The notes: generated from the sequence alone by a model not told the origin. 64,000 bases of DNA from Desulfovibrio sp. JY (GCA_021730285.1 CP082962.1:4349501-4413500), one strand, 5' to 3'; positions 52,646 through 62,591 are shown, numbered from the stretch's first letter. Made by a program: numbers and translations.

Positions 52646-53665
52646 TTATCCCTCGCCGCCGCCATCAATGGCTTCCGGCACGTAGACGCGCTTCAACGGG
52701 AATAGCCCTTTATACCTGGAATCGAATTGGTCGTAGTGTTGCAAGATCAAATCAACGAGTTCGTTCCCGTCAATGAGACGAAAGTTGCTTTTGGCCTTGG
52801 CAAAATTCCGCGCCTGATTCGTAAATCCGCCGAGCGTGACAAGGAGTCCGAATTCGCCTTGTGCGACCTTGCCATAGAGCGCTGACACGATGGGGTCGCC
52901 GATATTGCCCTCGGTGCTTTTCACTTGCACTTTGATGATAGGCGGTTCGAAGCCCAGTTCGTCCTTGTGGGCAACTATGTCCACGCCGCCGTCAGGCCCC
53001 TCGGGTGATACACGTGTGCGGTACCCCATCGTACCAAGCAGGTGGCCGACAAATTTCGCCAGTGGATGCCCCTTCAACTCCTGGGCAAGACGTTTGAGGA
53101 TAAAGTCACGAGTGGTCTGCTCGATCTCTTCGGCCACCACTGCCACACTCTCGTCCTGATCGACCGGCGGGGAAGCGGTCTTGCCTTCCAGGGCGGCACG
53201 GAATTCCTCGGCGTAGTTTTTGATCTGAAAGAGACTCATGGCCGAGCCGATCTCGTAGAGCGCCCCCTGGCTGAAGCTCGTGCGGGGAACGGCCTTGAGC
53301 CATTTGACCGGGCGTAGATTGGGATATCCCGGCTCCAGTTTGGCGTCGAAGCGGTACTCCCCTTCCACGCGGCCAAGGTGAATCTGGCGGTCGCGCTTGG
53401 AGGGATAGGCCACCAAATCCCCGGTCTTCATCTCGTGGACAAAACGAAAAAGCTGCCCGGCATTGTTCGGGATGGCCCCGGGCTTTTTTTCCGGGTATGC
53501 CTTGGCCACGGCCGCCTTGTAGGCTTCACGATCCGGCGGGAGTTTGGCCAAATCGCCCAGATGGTGCCAGCCGATGGCGATGACGTTTTTCTTGAGAAAA
53601 AGCGTGTCGGCATCACCCGTCTTGCCAGCATGTATGCCCCACAACGTAATTTCGCCGTTGGCCAT
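52646..53665 (-). CDS. Mrr-type restriction endonuclease
   Basis: The 339-residue protein has a C-terminal PD-(D/E)xK Mrr-like domain: D229 in GPDGGVDI and Q247-x-K249 in KVQVKS. The N-terminal 130 residues (LVAYPSKRDRQIHLGRVEGE) resemble EVE/PUA-like modified-base readers. It would cut modified or foreign DNA. Start 2 bp after the hsdM stop; last gene of the defence operon. Confidence 0.83.
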   Translation of the reverse strand: MANGEITLWGIHAGKTGDADTLFLKKNVIAIGWHHLGDLAKLPPDREAYKAAVAKAYPEKKPGAIPNNAGQLFRFVHEMKTGDLVAYPSKRDRQIHLGRVEGEYRFDAKLEPGYPNLRPVKWLKAVPRTSFSQGALYEIGSAMSLFQIKNYAEEFRAALEGKTASPPVDQDESVAVVAEEIEQTTRDFILKRLAQELKGHPLAKFVGHLLGTMGYRTRVSPEGPDGGVDIVAHKDELGFEPPIIKVQVKSTEGNIGDPIVSALYGKVAQGEFGLLVTLGGFTNQARNFAKAKSNFRLIDGNELVDLILQHYDQFDSRYKGLFPLKRVYVPEAIDGGGEG

Positions 53666-53667
53666 GG

Positions 53668-55128
53668 CTACACATCCTCTTGTTGATTCAACTCTTCCGC
53701 CACTGCCCGAAACTGCTCCAGAGCCGCTTCCAGATTTTCGACGATTTCGGCCGCGAGGATGGCCGGCGCGGGCAGGTTGTCCAGGTCTTCCAGGCCTTCA
53801 TCCTTGAGCCAAAAGATGTCAAGATTCAGCTTGTCCCGGCTGACAAGCTCCTCATACGCGACGCACTTGAAGCGTTCCGTTTCTTTACGGGCGGCACGGT
53901 TATCGGTGCTGTAGCTGTCGATGAAATCGACCATGTCCGCGAGCTTCAAGGGGCGTTCGACCAACGTGAAATGGATGTTGGTACGGAAGTCGTAAATCCA
54001 AAGATTCTTGGTCCAAGGCACTTTGGCAGCGGGCTTCTTGTCGAAAAATAGCACGTTCGCTTTGACGCCCTGCTTGTAGAAAATACCCGTTGGCAGACGC
54101 AGCAGTGTGTGAAAATCAAAGGCGTCGAGGAGGCGTTTGCGCAAGCCTTCTCCGGCGCTGCCGGCCTCGAAAAGCACATTGTCCGGCAACACCACGGCCG
54201 CCTTTCCGTTTATGGCAAGGATGCTCATGACGTGCTGCAAAAAATTGAGCTGTTTGTTCGAGGTGGTGAATTTGAAGTCGTCGCGCTCGTAGCTGTCCTT
54301 TTGGGTCTTGATGTTCCCGTCTTCACCGACGATCTTGTAACTTGATTTCTTGCCGAAGGGCGGGTTGGTCAGGACCATATCATAGGACATGTTCGGCTTG
54401 CTTGCCAGAGCGTCGCCCTGATGGACGGGGCTTTCCCCATTGCCTATGCCATGCAGATACAGGTTCATGGCGCACAGGCGCACGACCTCGCCCACGATGT
54501 CCACACCGAAAAAAGTGTCTTCCCGAAGCTTGCGTTGCATCCCTTTGTCCCGGGATTGCTCCTTCATGTGCTCATAAGCGGCGAGCAGAAAGCCGCCCGT
54601 GCCGCAAGCGGGATCGCACAGGGTCTGCCCAATTTTCGGGCGCATGACCTCGACCATGGCCTGTATGACCGGGCGCGGCGTGAAGTACTGCCCTGCCCCG
54701 GATTTGACCTCGGCGGCATTGCGCTCCAACAGTCCTTCGTAGATCGCGCCTTTCACGTCCATTTGCATGCCGATCCAGGTCTCCTCGTTTATGAGGGAGA
54801 CAACGCGCTTGAGCTTTGAGGGATCGGTCAGCTTGTTTTGGGCCTTGTGAAAAATCGTGCCGATGATGCCGTTTTTTTTCGCCAGACTTTCCAGTACATG
54901 CCGGTAATGCAATTCCAGTTCGTCGCCATCCTTGACGATGAGCGTCCCCCAGCGCAAATCTGTGGGTATGATCGACGGCTCATCCAGATAGTCGAAGCGT
55001 TCCTGATCCATTTTGAGGAACAGGAGATAGGTGATCTGCTCGACGTAATCGCCGTAGGATATGCCCTGGTCGCGCAATACATGGGCATAGCTCCAGACTT
55101 TGGAAACAAGGGAAGAATTCTCGGCCAT
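53668..55128 (-). CDS. hsdM: Type I restriction-modification methyltransferase HsdM
   Basis: The 486-residue protein has an N-terminal HsdM helical domain, SAM motif I DPACGTGGF (172-180) and catalytic NPPF (255-258). It methylates adenine within the site chosen by HsdS. It is separated from hsdS by the zeta remnant and a small gene. Confidence 0.95.
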   Translation of the reverse strand: MAENSSLVSKVWSYAHVLRDQGISYGDYVEQITYLLFLKMDQERFDYLDEPSIIPTDLRWGTLIVKDGDELELHYRHVLESLAKKNGIIGTIFHKAQNKLTDPSKLKRVVSLINEETWIGMQMDVKGAIYEGLLERNAAEVKSGAGQYFTPRPVIQAMVEVMRPKIGQTLCDPACGTGGFLLAAYEHMKEQSRDKGMQRKLREDTFFGVDIVGEVVRLCAMNLYLHGIGNGESPVHQGDALASKPNMSYDMVLTNPPFGKKSSYKIVGEDGNIKTQKDSYERDDFKFTTSNKQLNFLQHVMSILAINGKAAVVLPDNVLFEAGSAGEGLRKRLLDAFDFHTLLRLPTGIFYKQGVKANVLFFDKKPAAKVPWTKNLWIYDFRTNIHFTLVERPLKLADMVDFIDSYSTDNRAARKETERFKCVAYEELVSRDKLNLDIFWLKDEGLEDLDNLPAPAILAAEIVENLEAALEQFRAVAEELNQQEDV

Positions 55129-55130
55129 GG

Positions 55131-55337
55131 CTATTTCGTCGTCCTAGATGCCGCTTGCGGCTCACAGCAGGCGTTCACGGATTGTATGGGCTGGGTTTCC
55201 ACAACGCGGCCATCCTCCCACAAGACGAGGGGAGTTCTCATCTCGCGGGCGATTTTCTCGGCGCGGCCGGAGGCGCGCGTCAGGGCGATTTTGATATTGC
55301 GCCTGTGTTGATCGGATTCGGAGCCGTTAGGCTGCAT
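55131..55337 (-). CDS. Small protein, neighbour of zeta-type ATPases
   Basis: The 68-residue protein (ESDQHRRNIKIALTRASGRA; MRTPLVLWEDGRVVE) resembles the short proteins encoded right after zeta-toxin-like ATPase (COG4185) genes in many bacteria. Its ATG overlaps the end of the remnant at 55327-55425; its stop is 2 bp before hsdM. Role as antitoxin is speculative. Confidence 0.6.
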   Translation of the reverse strand: MQPNGSESDQHRRNIKIALTRASGRAEKIAREMRTPLVLWEDGRVVETQPIQSVNACCEPQAASRTTK

Positions 55338-55425
55338 GTGTTCGTCCCTCGTTGGGCAGATATTCCCGGGCGAAGGTGGTCTTGCCCGCGCCATCGGGGC
55401 CGGTGATGATGCATATGGACGGCAT
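55327..55425 (-). pseudogene. N-terminal remnant of a zeta-toxin-like ATPase
   Basis: A 32-codon frame starting at ATG 55425 encodes MPSICIITGPDGAGKTTFAR-EYLPNEG, a typical zeta/COG4185 Walker A start, then stops at 55327 within the next gene. About 150-180 residues of catalytic body are missing. It lies 4 bp after the hsdS stop. Confidence 0.65.
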
Positions 55426-55429
55426 AGCG

Positions 55430-57274
55430 TTACAGCAGAGCATCCGGGCCGACGCCGAGCGCCTTGGCCAGGGCCTGCCGCTGCTCCTCGGTCACGGCGC
55501 GTTTTCCGGTTTCCATCTGCGATATATAGGCTTGGTTGAGGCCGACCGCCTTGGCAAGGGCCGCCTGGGACAGGCTGGCGGCCTTACGAAGTTGGGCCAA
55601 AGTCTGAATGGACCTTTTCGGGACAGCCGGAACAGGAGCAAAGGGCGTTGCCGGCACTGCCGCCGGGGCTGCTACTTGCACTGTCGGCTTGGACTGGGTT
55701 GTTTTCTTCCAGGGGCCGGTTGCACGGCGCGGGCGGGAATCCGCCTGGGCGGCCTTTTGCGCCGCTATACGCTTGAGCAGCTCCGAGGCAGGCTCGTCAT
55801 TGGGGTCTTGCGGGACGAGTTTGCCGGTGAAAGCGGATTTGAGGATGGATTGGCGAAGAGAATCATTAATCCTCAAAATGCTACTAAATTCATTCGCGCT
55901 ACGAACGCTCAACTCGTTTGACATTACAATCCGCTGAGCGATCACTTTCTGTTCATCAAGAGGTGGGATTGGGATAACAATAGACATGACTTGCGCTTGA
56001 GAAATTTTATATATACCCGCAGTCGTTTTAGCCATTAATTTTATCTGTTTTCTGACAAACATGCTTTCCCAAATATTTTGCACAAACTGACTAGAATTTG
56101 CAGCACTCAAAAATCTTAATCGTATCATAATATCTGGATATATAAAAAAACCATTCACATTTTGCGCCGTCGCACCTCTCCCCACAAGATCAACAGAACC
56201 ATTCCCCCTCGCTATAAAGAAATCACCTTCTCGTACCTGAATATCCAAGACAGTATCTTCTGGGACTTGTAAATACTTTACTTTTGAAAAATCAATTCTA
56301 CTATCACCAATAGCGTTTAACTTTAACGAAGGGACTCCGGGTGGAACAGTTGTCCCCTTAATTGAAAATCCCGTTTTCAATGGCTCTGAAAGTAACTGCC
56401 CCAAGCTTGCCCACGTCCACCCCTCCGGCAACTCCGGCAACCCCGCCGCAACCGGCCCCGCCGGCTCCACATACCGGGCCTCCCACGAGTCGTCTTTGGG
56501 CTTTTTCCCCTTGGCCTTCATCTTCGCCAACTCGGCCTTTTCCCAGGCCTCGCGGCGAGCTTTCAAGATACGCTTAAGAAGGGCTTCCCCACTCTCCAGG
56601 CGGTCCTTATTCTTCTCGCGCCATTCGCGGGTCAGTTCGCCCGTCACTGCCGCCTTGAGAACGGACTGACGGTACTTCTTGAGCAACGCCTGCGCTCGGC
56701 GCAAGGACTCTTCGCCCTTGTCCAGGTCGGTAAAGAGTTCTTTTATTTTGGAGACGATGCGGACTTGTTCGTTCGCTGGCGCTATCGGGACTGGCAGGGC
56801 CTTAAGCTTTGAGAGACTAATTGAAGCAAGATTCGTTGTTTGCTTTCCTTCATCAAAAAAATACTTCTTACCAAACGCATTTGTGTAAAACGATAAAAAT
56901 TTAGAAGACAAATCCCCTAAAAAAGGCCGCGCACGAAATACATGATTTTGATGAATGCACACGGGCAACTGCCCTTGCCATACCCATCCTCTCCCGAGCT
57001 TATCTCTATCCCCGCCTTCATTCAAAAGAATGTCTCCAGGCATCAACTTTAATCTATCAACGATATCCGTTGTGACAACAATGCTTTTAACCTCACCAAG
57101 GTCAATATAGCCATCTTGAACATTAGCGACTCGAAGATAAGGGACTTCAACACCACCAACAACCGACCTTTTCTTATCAACCGTCACGCCACCTTTGATA
57201 TCTACTACTTGTGCAAGCGACGCCACAATCCATCCTGGAGGCAAAGCACCTCCATCATTTAATTCCCAAATCAC
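55430..57274 (-). CDS. hsdS: Type I specificity subunit HsdS with C-terminal XRE HTH domain
   Basis: The 614-residue protein has two target recognition domains (about 1-200 and 260-450), each ending in conserved helices (LLKKYRQSVLKAAVTGELTR; SLRQSILKSAFTGKLVP), then a Pro/Ala-rich linker (about 510-552) and a complete XRE HTH (553-614: LAQLRKAASLSQAALAKAVG; YISQMETGKRAVT). The fusion is unusual. The GTG start is immediately after the hsdR stop. Confidence 0.9.
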   Translation of the reverse strand: MIWELNDGGALPPGWIVASLAQVVDIKGGVTVDKKRSVVGGVEVPYLRVANVQDGYIDLGEVKSIVVTTDIVDRLKLMPGDILLNEGGDRDKLGRGWVWQGQLPVCIHQNHVFRARPFLGDLSSKFLSFYTNAFGKKYFFDEGKQTTNLASISLSKLKALPVPIAPANEQVRIVSKIKELFTDLDKGEESLRRAQALLKKYRQSVLKAAVTGELTREWREKNKDRLESGEALLKRILKARREAWEKAELAKMKAKGKKPKDDSWEARYVEPAGPVAAGLPELPEGWTWASLGQLLSEPLKTGFSIKGTTVPPGVPSLKLNAIGDSRIDFSKVKYLQVPEDTVLDIQVREGDFFIARGNGSVDLVGRGATAQNVNGFFIYPDIMIRLRFLSAANSSQFVQNIWESMFVRKQIKLMAKTTAGIYKISQAQVMSIVIPIPPLDEQKVIAQRIVMSNELSVRSANEFSSILRINDSLRQSILKSAFTGKLVPQDPNDEPASELLKRIAAQKAAQADSRPRRATGPWKKTTQSKPTVQVAAPAAVPATPFAPVPAVPKRSIQTLAQLRKAASLSQAALAKAVGLNQAYISQMETGKRAVTEEQRQALAKALGVGPDALL

Positions 57275-60052
57275 TTAAGCAACCAAAGCATCAGTCAAAT
57301 CGTTCAAAATCCCCTCCAGCTCACCATCGAACGCTCGCCGCGCCGCCACCAGCCCGCCCTGGCCGTTGAGGCTCGGCGATTCCAGGAAATCCCGAGGCGC
57401 TATCTCCACGTTGGCGGACAGGTGGTCGCGGATCAGCCGCAGCCATCCCATCTGCTCCTCGGAGTATTCCTTGCCGGCCTTTTTCTGGCGGCCGATCCAC
57501 AGATTGAAGCGCTGCTCCACCTTGACGCCGAAGGGCTCCAGCTCGGTGTCGCGGCCGAGGGCGAACCTGACGAGGGAAATGATATCCGTCAAGACCTTAT
57601 CCGACGGCGCGCCCCGGACCCGGCTGGCCTCCAGCCGCTTATAGGCCTGCCAGACGTCGGCCGTGGTCAGATGAAACGGGCGGTCGCTGATCCGGTCGGC
57701 CAACTCCTTGACCGAGGCATAGGTCAACTGGCGCTTGGCATAGGGCTGATTGTAAAGCACTTGTAGGGCGAGCAGCTCGTCCTTGCGCTGCTCCATGAAC
57801 TCCCGGAAACTCGTGATCTTTCCCCGGGCGATGTTGAGGTCATAGCCGGCCGACAAGACCTCGTCCGTAGCCGTCTCATGAATGATGAGCTGCGATTTCT
57901 GCCACAGGTCGATCAGCAGATTGCGCACCGTCGGATTATCGAAAACCGCGCAAGCCTCGTCCTTGAGCTGCTCCTCAATCTCCTGCCGCTGTGCTTCGGT
58001 CGCCTGGGCCGGGTCGCCATGCGTGTCCCGAACTGCTTGTTCAAGCCTGTCCGGGTCGATGGCACTCAAAAGGCCGGCCGCCATGCCGTGCAGCGAAAGC
58101 CCGCCCGTGGCGGCGGCAACACGCTGCGCGTCCTCAGGGTCGATCTTACGCTCCAACTGCGCCAGCCGCCCGACCAGACTCGAAATCCCGTCCGCATCGC
58201 GCCGCCCCTGGGCAACTTGGGTCAGGAGTTTGTCGAAGGCGACGGCCCGGACGCGTTCCAACGGCTGGGAAGCGGTCTTCTCGCTTTCCGTGACGCCGAC
58301 TGCATCCACAAGCACAAAGCGCGTCTTGGTCCGGGCGTCCGGGGTCACGGCCTGCAAATCCGCAGCCTCAATGGAGCGCACGCCCCGGCCCTTCATCTGC
58401 TCGAAATAGCCAAGGGAGCGCACGTCGCGCATGAAAAGCAAAACCTCAATGGGTTTGACGTCTGTGCCCGTGGCGATCATGTCCACGGTCACGGCGATTC
58501 TGGGCATGGGATCGACCCGGAAGCCTTTAATCAACGCCTTAGGCTTGTCCGAGGTGTTCCGATAGGTGATCTTGCGGCAAAACTCGTTGCCCTCGCCAAA
58601 GACCTCCCGGACGATATGCACGATCTCTTCGGCGTGGTTGTCGTCCTTGGCGAAAATGAGCGTCTTGGGAACCCATTCCCCAGACCGGTCCGGGAAAAGC
58701 TCGGTAAACAGGGCATCCTTGAAGCTCCGAATGACGGTGCGAATCTGGTTCGGGACAGTGACCGACCGATCCAGCTCCTGCCCGGAGTAATCCATGTCCT
58801 CGTCAAGCTGCCGGTAACGAAGCGCCCGGGTCCGCTTGTCGCGCACAGGCACGGCATACCCCGCCTCCACCGTGTCGCCCTGCTCGGTAATCCGGGTTCT
58901 AATCCGAAAGACCTCGTAGCCGACGTTGACCCCGTCCACCACCGACCGCTCATACGGATATTCGGACACAAGATTTTGATTGAAAAAACCCAGCGTTTGC
59001 CGTGAAGGCGTGGCCGTCAGACCGATGATGTACGCATCGAAATATTCCAACACCTGCCGCCAAAGCCCATAAATCGAGCGGTGGCATTCGTCAGTTATGA
59101 TAAAATCAAAAGTCTCAATAGGGATGTCGGGATTATATCTGACCGGAGGAATGCCCCCCTCCTGGCCGTTCCACGTCTCGAACGCCGACCCCTCCTCGGC
59201 CTCGTCGTCCAATTCCTTTCCCTGAAGCAGGGAGTACAGCCGCTGAATGGTCGTAATGACCACTTTGGCGTCCGGGTCGATACGATTGGAGTGCAAGTGC
59301 TGGACGATGTACGTGTCCGTAAAGCGGTTGGCAGCCCCGACAGGATGGTAATCCTGATATTCGCGCAACGTCTGGTCGCCCAGGTTCTTGCGGTCCACCA
59401 GAAAGAGAATGCGCCGCGCCCCAGCGTGCTTGATGAGCCGATAACTGAACGTGCAGGCGGTAAACGTCTTGCCCGCCCCCGTGGCCATCTGGATGAGCGA
59501 GCGGGGTTCGTCCCTGGCCAGGGACCGTTCCAGACCGTCTATAGCCTCTATCTGACAGTCCCGAAGCCGGGCCGGTTCAATCGGCGGCAGCGAAGCAAGT
59601 TTAGCCCGTAACGATGCGTCCTGCCGCAGCCAGGCAAGCAGGATTTCGGGGGTATGAAAGGCAAAAATGCGCCGGGAACGTGGCCTGGGGTCGCGCATGT
59701 CCTTGAATTGGACTTCCTCGCCGTTAGACTCGTAATCAAAAACGAGGGTGTCGGACCACTTGGCAAAATGTGATGGAACAGACCCCATATACCGATCAGA
59801 CTGCTCGGCCACGCCGCTGAGCGTCGCGCCGGCCGCCTTGGCCTCAACAACGCCAGCCGCCTTGCCATCTACAAAGAGAAGATAGTCGCAAGGACCGGAA
59901 GAAAGCTGCACCTCGCGAACGGCAACACCAAGCGAAGCCTTGCGGTTCATATCCCCGGCATTCTGGATGACCCAACCCGCCGACGCCAGAAGCGCATCGA
60001 TTTTTATCCGGGCAAGCTGCTCCGGTGTCTGGGCCGAGGCGGTGTTGGTCAT
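57275..60052 (-). CDS. hsdR: Type I restriction endonuclease subunit HsdR
   Basis: The 925-residue protein has an N-terminal PD-(D/E)xK nuclease (LLFVDGKAAGVVEAKA), SF2 translocase motifs MATGAGKTFTACTF and ITDECHRSIYG, and the HsdR C-terminal helical domain. It translocates DNA and cuts at a distance from unmethylated sites. I start it at ATG 60052; an upstream in-frame GTG (60178) would overlap rdrB by 109 bp and adds a Arg/Pro-rich segment. Confidence 0.93.
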   Translation of the reverse strand: MTNTASAQTPEQLARIKIDALLASAGWVIQNAGDMNRKASLGVAVREVQLSSGPCDYLLFVDGKAAGVVEAKAAGATLSGVAEQSDRYMGSVPSHFAKWSDTLVFDYESNGEEVQFKDMRDPRPRSRRIFAFHTPEILLAWLRQDASLRAKLASLPPIEPARLRDCQIEAIDGLERSLARDEPRSLIQMATGAGKTFTACTFSYRLIKHAGARRILFLVDRKNLGDQTLREYQDYHPVGAANRFTDTYIVQHLHSNRIDPDAKVVITTIQRLYSLLQGKELDDEAEEGSAFETWNGQEGGIPPVRYNPDIPIETFDFIITDECHRSIYGLWRQVLEYFDAYIIGLTATPSRQTLGFFNQNLVSEYPYERSVVDGVNVGYEVFRIRTRITEQGDTVEAGYAVPVRDKRTRALRYRQLDEDMDYSGQELDRSVTVPNQIRTVIRSFKDALFTELFPDRSGEWVPKTLIFAKDDNHAEEIVHIVREVFGEGNEFCRKITYRNTSDKPKALIKGFRVDPMPRIAVTVDMIATGTDVKPIEVLLFMRDVRSLGYFEQMKGRGVRSIEAADLQAVTPDARTKTRFVLVDAVGVTESEKTASQPLERVRAVAFDKLLTQVAQGRRDADGISSLVGRLAQLERKIDPEDAQRVAAATGGLSLHGMAAGLLSAIDPDRLEQAVRDTHGDPAQATEAQRQEIEEQLKDEACAVFDNPTVRNLLIDLWQKSQLIIHETATDEVLSAGYDLNIARGKITSFREFMEQRKDELLALQVLYNQPYAKRQLTYASVKELADRISDRPFHLTTADVWQAYKRLEASRVRGAPSDKVLTDIISLVRFALGRDTELEPFGVKVEQRFNLWIGRQKKAGKEYSEEQMGWLRLIRDHLSANVEIAPRDFLESPSLNGQGGLVAARRAFDGELEGILNDLTDALVA

Positions 60053-60069
60053 AGTGGTGGCTTCACGAG

Positions 60070-62589
60070 TTAAATTTTCCTGGGAAGGCCCAGCCCGAAA
60101 CGGTACCTGCGAGCGGTATCGTGGAGATCTTGAAGGATGTTGTTGGCCCTGGTCTCGTCCAGGCCTTCCATCTGACACAGCCCCTTGTGGATGAGTCCCA
60201 TTTCGTTGCGCAGGTTGGTGGCGAAAATGCCCGGGTCGTCGGAGGCGATGACGACCGTAGGGACAGGGCGTCCACCCTTATTGTTGAGCCAACGGAATAC
60301 GTGATGATCGTAGATGTGTTCATAGTCGCTGATGCGTAAATTACTGGTAGGCATCACCTCCACGGCGATGCATTTCTGGCATGTCATCTTTATCACAGCA
60401 TCCTGGAGCACCTGTAGCACGGGGACGGTGAAAGGATGCTTGGAAACCGGTATGATTTCATTCCATTTTTTCTGCGGTTTGGTGTGGTAACGCTTGAAGA
60501 TGTCGAAAGCCTCGGGGAGATTTCTCTTGCTTTGCCGAACCCTGTCGGCCTCGACATCCCAGCCGCCCAAGGACGGCATGTCTCCATCCAGACTGAGCGC
60601 AGCCAGGGGATCAAGGTGACGCAATTGCCAAGCTTCGATCAGCAGATCCACATCAGGGGCTGCCGTACCCCAGAGTTCGCGATACCCGGCTCGTATATCG
60701 TCGCGCAGTTGTTGGCAGGCGGACAAACAGTGCCCCTTGTACCGAAGGAGGCCGTAGGCCCAGATCAAATTGTCGAGCCACTCGCCCCGGGCGCAGTGGA
60801 GGGTATTGTTACGGCATCTCAACCAGTATCCAGGGTCCATGCCCAAGGCTGTGCCATGACCGATGCGATCGCCTGCTTGGAGTTCCAGAAAGTCGATGGC
60901 CTCATGCACGGCCCGTAGGCCCGAGGGAAGCGTGATGAAATCCTCCCCCACGTGGTAGGTGAACTTGCAGAGCCCCCCCCGGCGCAGCAGGCGGAACAGC
61001 GGAGCAAAGACTTCTGGAGGTGCGTCTAGTTCATTGTTGGCAGCGTCCGCACCGACGAGGCGTTTGGCGAACTCAGGGTGAAGTTGGCGCGTACGCAACA
61101 ACGCTCTCCCCTTTTTCATTAAGCTTTGGCGGAGCTTATAGTGACGGCAAACTCCATCATCCTTTCCAGATTGCTGAGTTTTGATGAAATGTGCCACAAG
61201 GGCCAGATCGAAGGGTCGAGACGGAGTGCGCTCGGATAGCACCGTAACGGGTGGGCGGCATCGCGGACAAGAGGACGACCTTTCAGGAGTACGGAAGGCC
61301 TTGTCATATCCCTCACGAATGCCCTTCAACAAAAGAAAATTGCTTTTCCGTGTATCCTTTGGAGCAAATCGTCCCTCAACATAGCCCATAGTCGGGCCAT
61401 GCATACCATGTAACTGGTGGAAACGGTCTTCGTATCTTTGTTCTACGCCACAACGTAGGTCATTTTCCGGTATTTTTTGAAACTGATCGAATCCGAATTG
61501 CTCGGCCTGCTGCACAATGAGCCGTTGGCAACGACTCTGTAAAAGCAGATAGATATGCAGCGCCCGATCAAACACATCATGGCCCCGGCCCAGATGGCGA
61601 AAGGCCCGGGCCAACATCAAAGCTTCAAGACGGACCAGCCGAACGGATTTACCCCCGCCGCAGGGAAACTGACAAGGGTAGGCCACAGCCATTGGATGAT
61701 CCATGCCGCCCAACAAGGCGATCCAGGACGAGTCCATCGCGCCGGCTGCCGTAAGGGCATACTTGAGTGCTGCCCGACTGGAATAGCTATGTTCCGAATC
61801 GTCGCTCTGCCGCTCCTGGCCTTGACCGTTGCGGTACCTCCCTGGCCGATTGAGCAGGATACGGACGATAAAGTCGCGCAGACGACGGGCTTTCAACAAT
61901 AGAAGGTAGTAGTCCCAGACACTGGTCAACTGGTGTTGGGCCAGAAATTCCTGAACGCGAAACTTTCCGTTGGCTGCCTTCCTGAGGTTCCAGGCCATCA
62001 GCTTGGGGCGGCTCAAGGCGAATTGCCATACGAAGTCGGCCTCGGTGGTGCCGTTGAGGTGCATATGCAGTTCGACAAGCCCCTCCCGGACGGCAAGGTC
62101 TTCCAAAAACGCGTTTTGCCCAGGGGGCAAAGTGGCATGAGAGAACGTCTGTAGCAGCATCTGTTCCCAGGTCGCGTATTCGCCGTCCCAGCGGGCACGA
62201 GGCCTCACTGTGTCGCTGGCAGCCTGAGAGACTCCAAATTGCAGCCAAGCGGCCACGCTGGCCAAAACTACTGGGGACATTGTCGTCAGCAAATTTTGCC
62301 AGTCAGCGAGACGCTCCTCGCGGACATACAGCTTGTCCCCACGAAACCTGAGATGGCCCTCGGCCAAATTCTGCAGACTGACGCGCACGGCCTGCCCTAC
62401 GGAAGGGACATCATCCAGGGCAGCTTGCAAGCGATGCCTAATGGCGTGATCAGGCTGCCGTGTCTCAATGCGGCGTTCCGCCAGCAAGACACTGGTCTTA
62501 AACGCATCCAGGCGAGAGAATACATTCCGAAGGTAGATCGCCAGAATGTATTGATCAGTCAAGAAAATGCGATGAATACGTTCCGGCAT
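60070..62589 (-). CDS. rdrB: RADAR adenosine deaminase RdrB-like
   Basis: The 839-residue protein has every adenosine-deaminase active-site motif, widely spaced: H175-x-H177 (LHMHLNG), H546 and E549 (HVGED), H578 (RIGHG) and D784-D785 (SDDPG). Large size and an upstream non-homologous partner identify it as RdrB-like, the RADAR effector that deaminates adenosine nucleotides during phage infection. The ATG is 2 bp after the rdrA-like stop; hsdR follows after 17 bp. Confidence 0.82.
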   Translation of the reverse strand: MPERIHRIFLTDQYILAIYLRNVFSRLDAFKTSVLLAERRIETRQPDHAIRHRLQAALDDVPSVGQAVRVSLQNLAEGHLRFRGDKLYVREERLADWQNLLTTMSPVVLASVAAWLQFGVSQAASDTVRPRARWDGEYATWEQMLLQTFSHATLPPGQNAFLEDLAVREGLVELHMHLNGTTEADFVWQFALSRPKLMAWNLRKAANGKFRVQEFLAQHQLTSVWDYYLLLLKARRLRDFIVRILLNRPGRYRNGQGQERQSDDSEHSYSSRAALKYALTAAGAMDSSWIALLGGMDHPMAVAYPCQFPCGGGKSVRLVRLEALMLARAFRHLGRGHDVFDRALHIYLLLQSRCQRLIVQQAEQFGFDQFQKIPENDLRCGVEQRYEDRFHQLHGMHGPTMGYVEGRFAPKDTRKSNFLLLKGIREGYDKAFRTPERSSSCPRCRPPVTVLSERTPSRPFDLALVAHFIKTQQSGKDDGVCRHYKLRQSLMKKGRALLRTRQLHPEFAKRLVGADAANNELDAPPEVFAPLFRLLRRGGLCKFTYHVGEDFITLPSGLRAVHEAIDFLELQAGDRIGHGTALGMDPGYWLRCRNNTLHCARGEWLDNLIWAYGLLRYKGHCLSACQQLRDDIRAGYRELWGTAAPDVDLLIEAWQLRHLDPLAALSLDGDMPSLGGWDVEADRVRQSKRNLPEAFDIFKRYHTKPQKKWNEIIPVSKHPFTVPVLQVLQDAVIKMTCQKCIAVEVMPTSNLRISDYEHIYDHHVFRWLNNKGGRPVPTVVIASDDPGIFATNLRNEMGLIHKGLCQMEGLDETRANNILQDLHDTARRYRFGLGLPRKI

Positions 62590-62591
62590 GG

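Noticed and set aside
60053-60178. Upstream extension of hsdR to a GTG at 60178
   Set aside because: It overlaps the end of rdrB and gives a Pro/Arg-rich segment; the ATG at 60052 begins a typical HsdR N-terminus.
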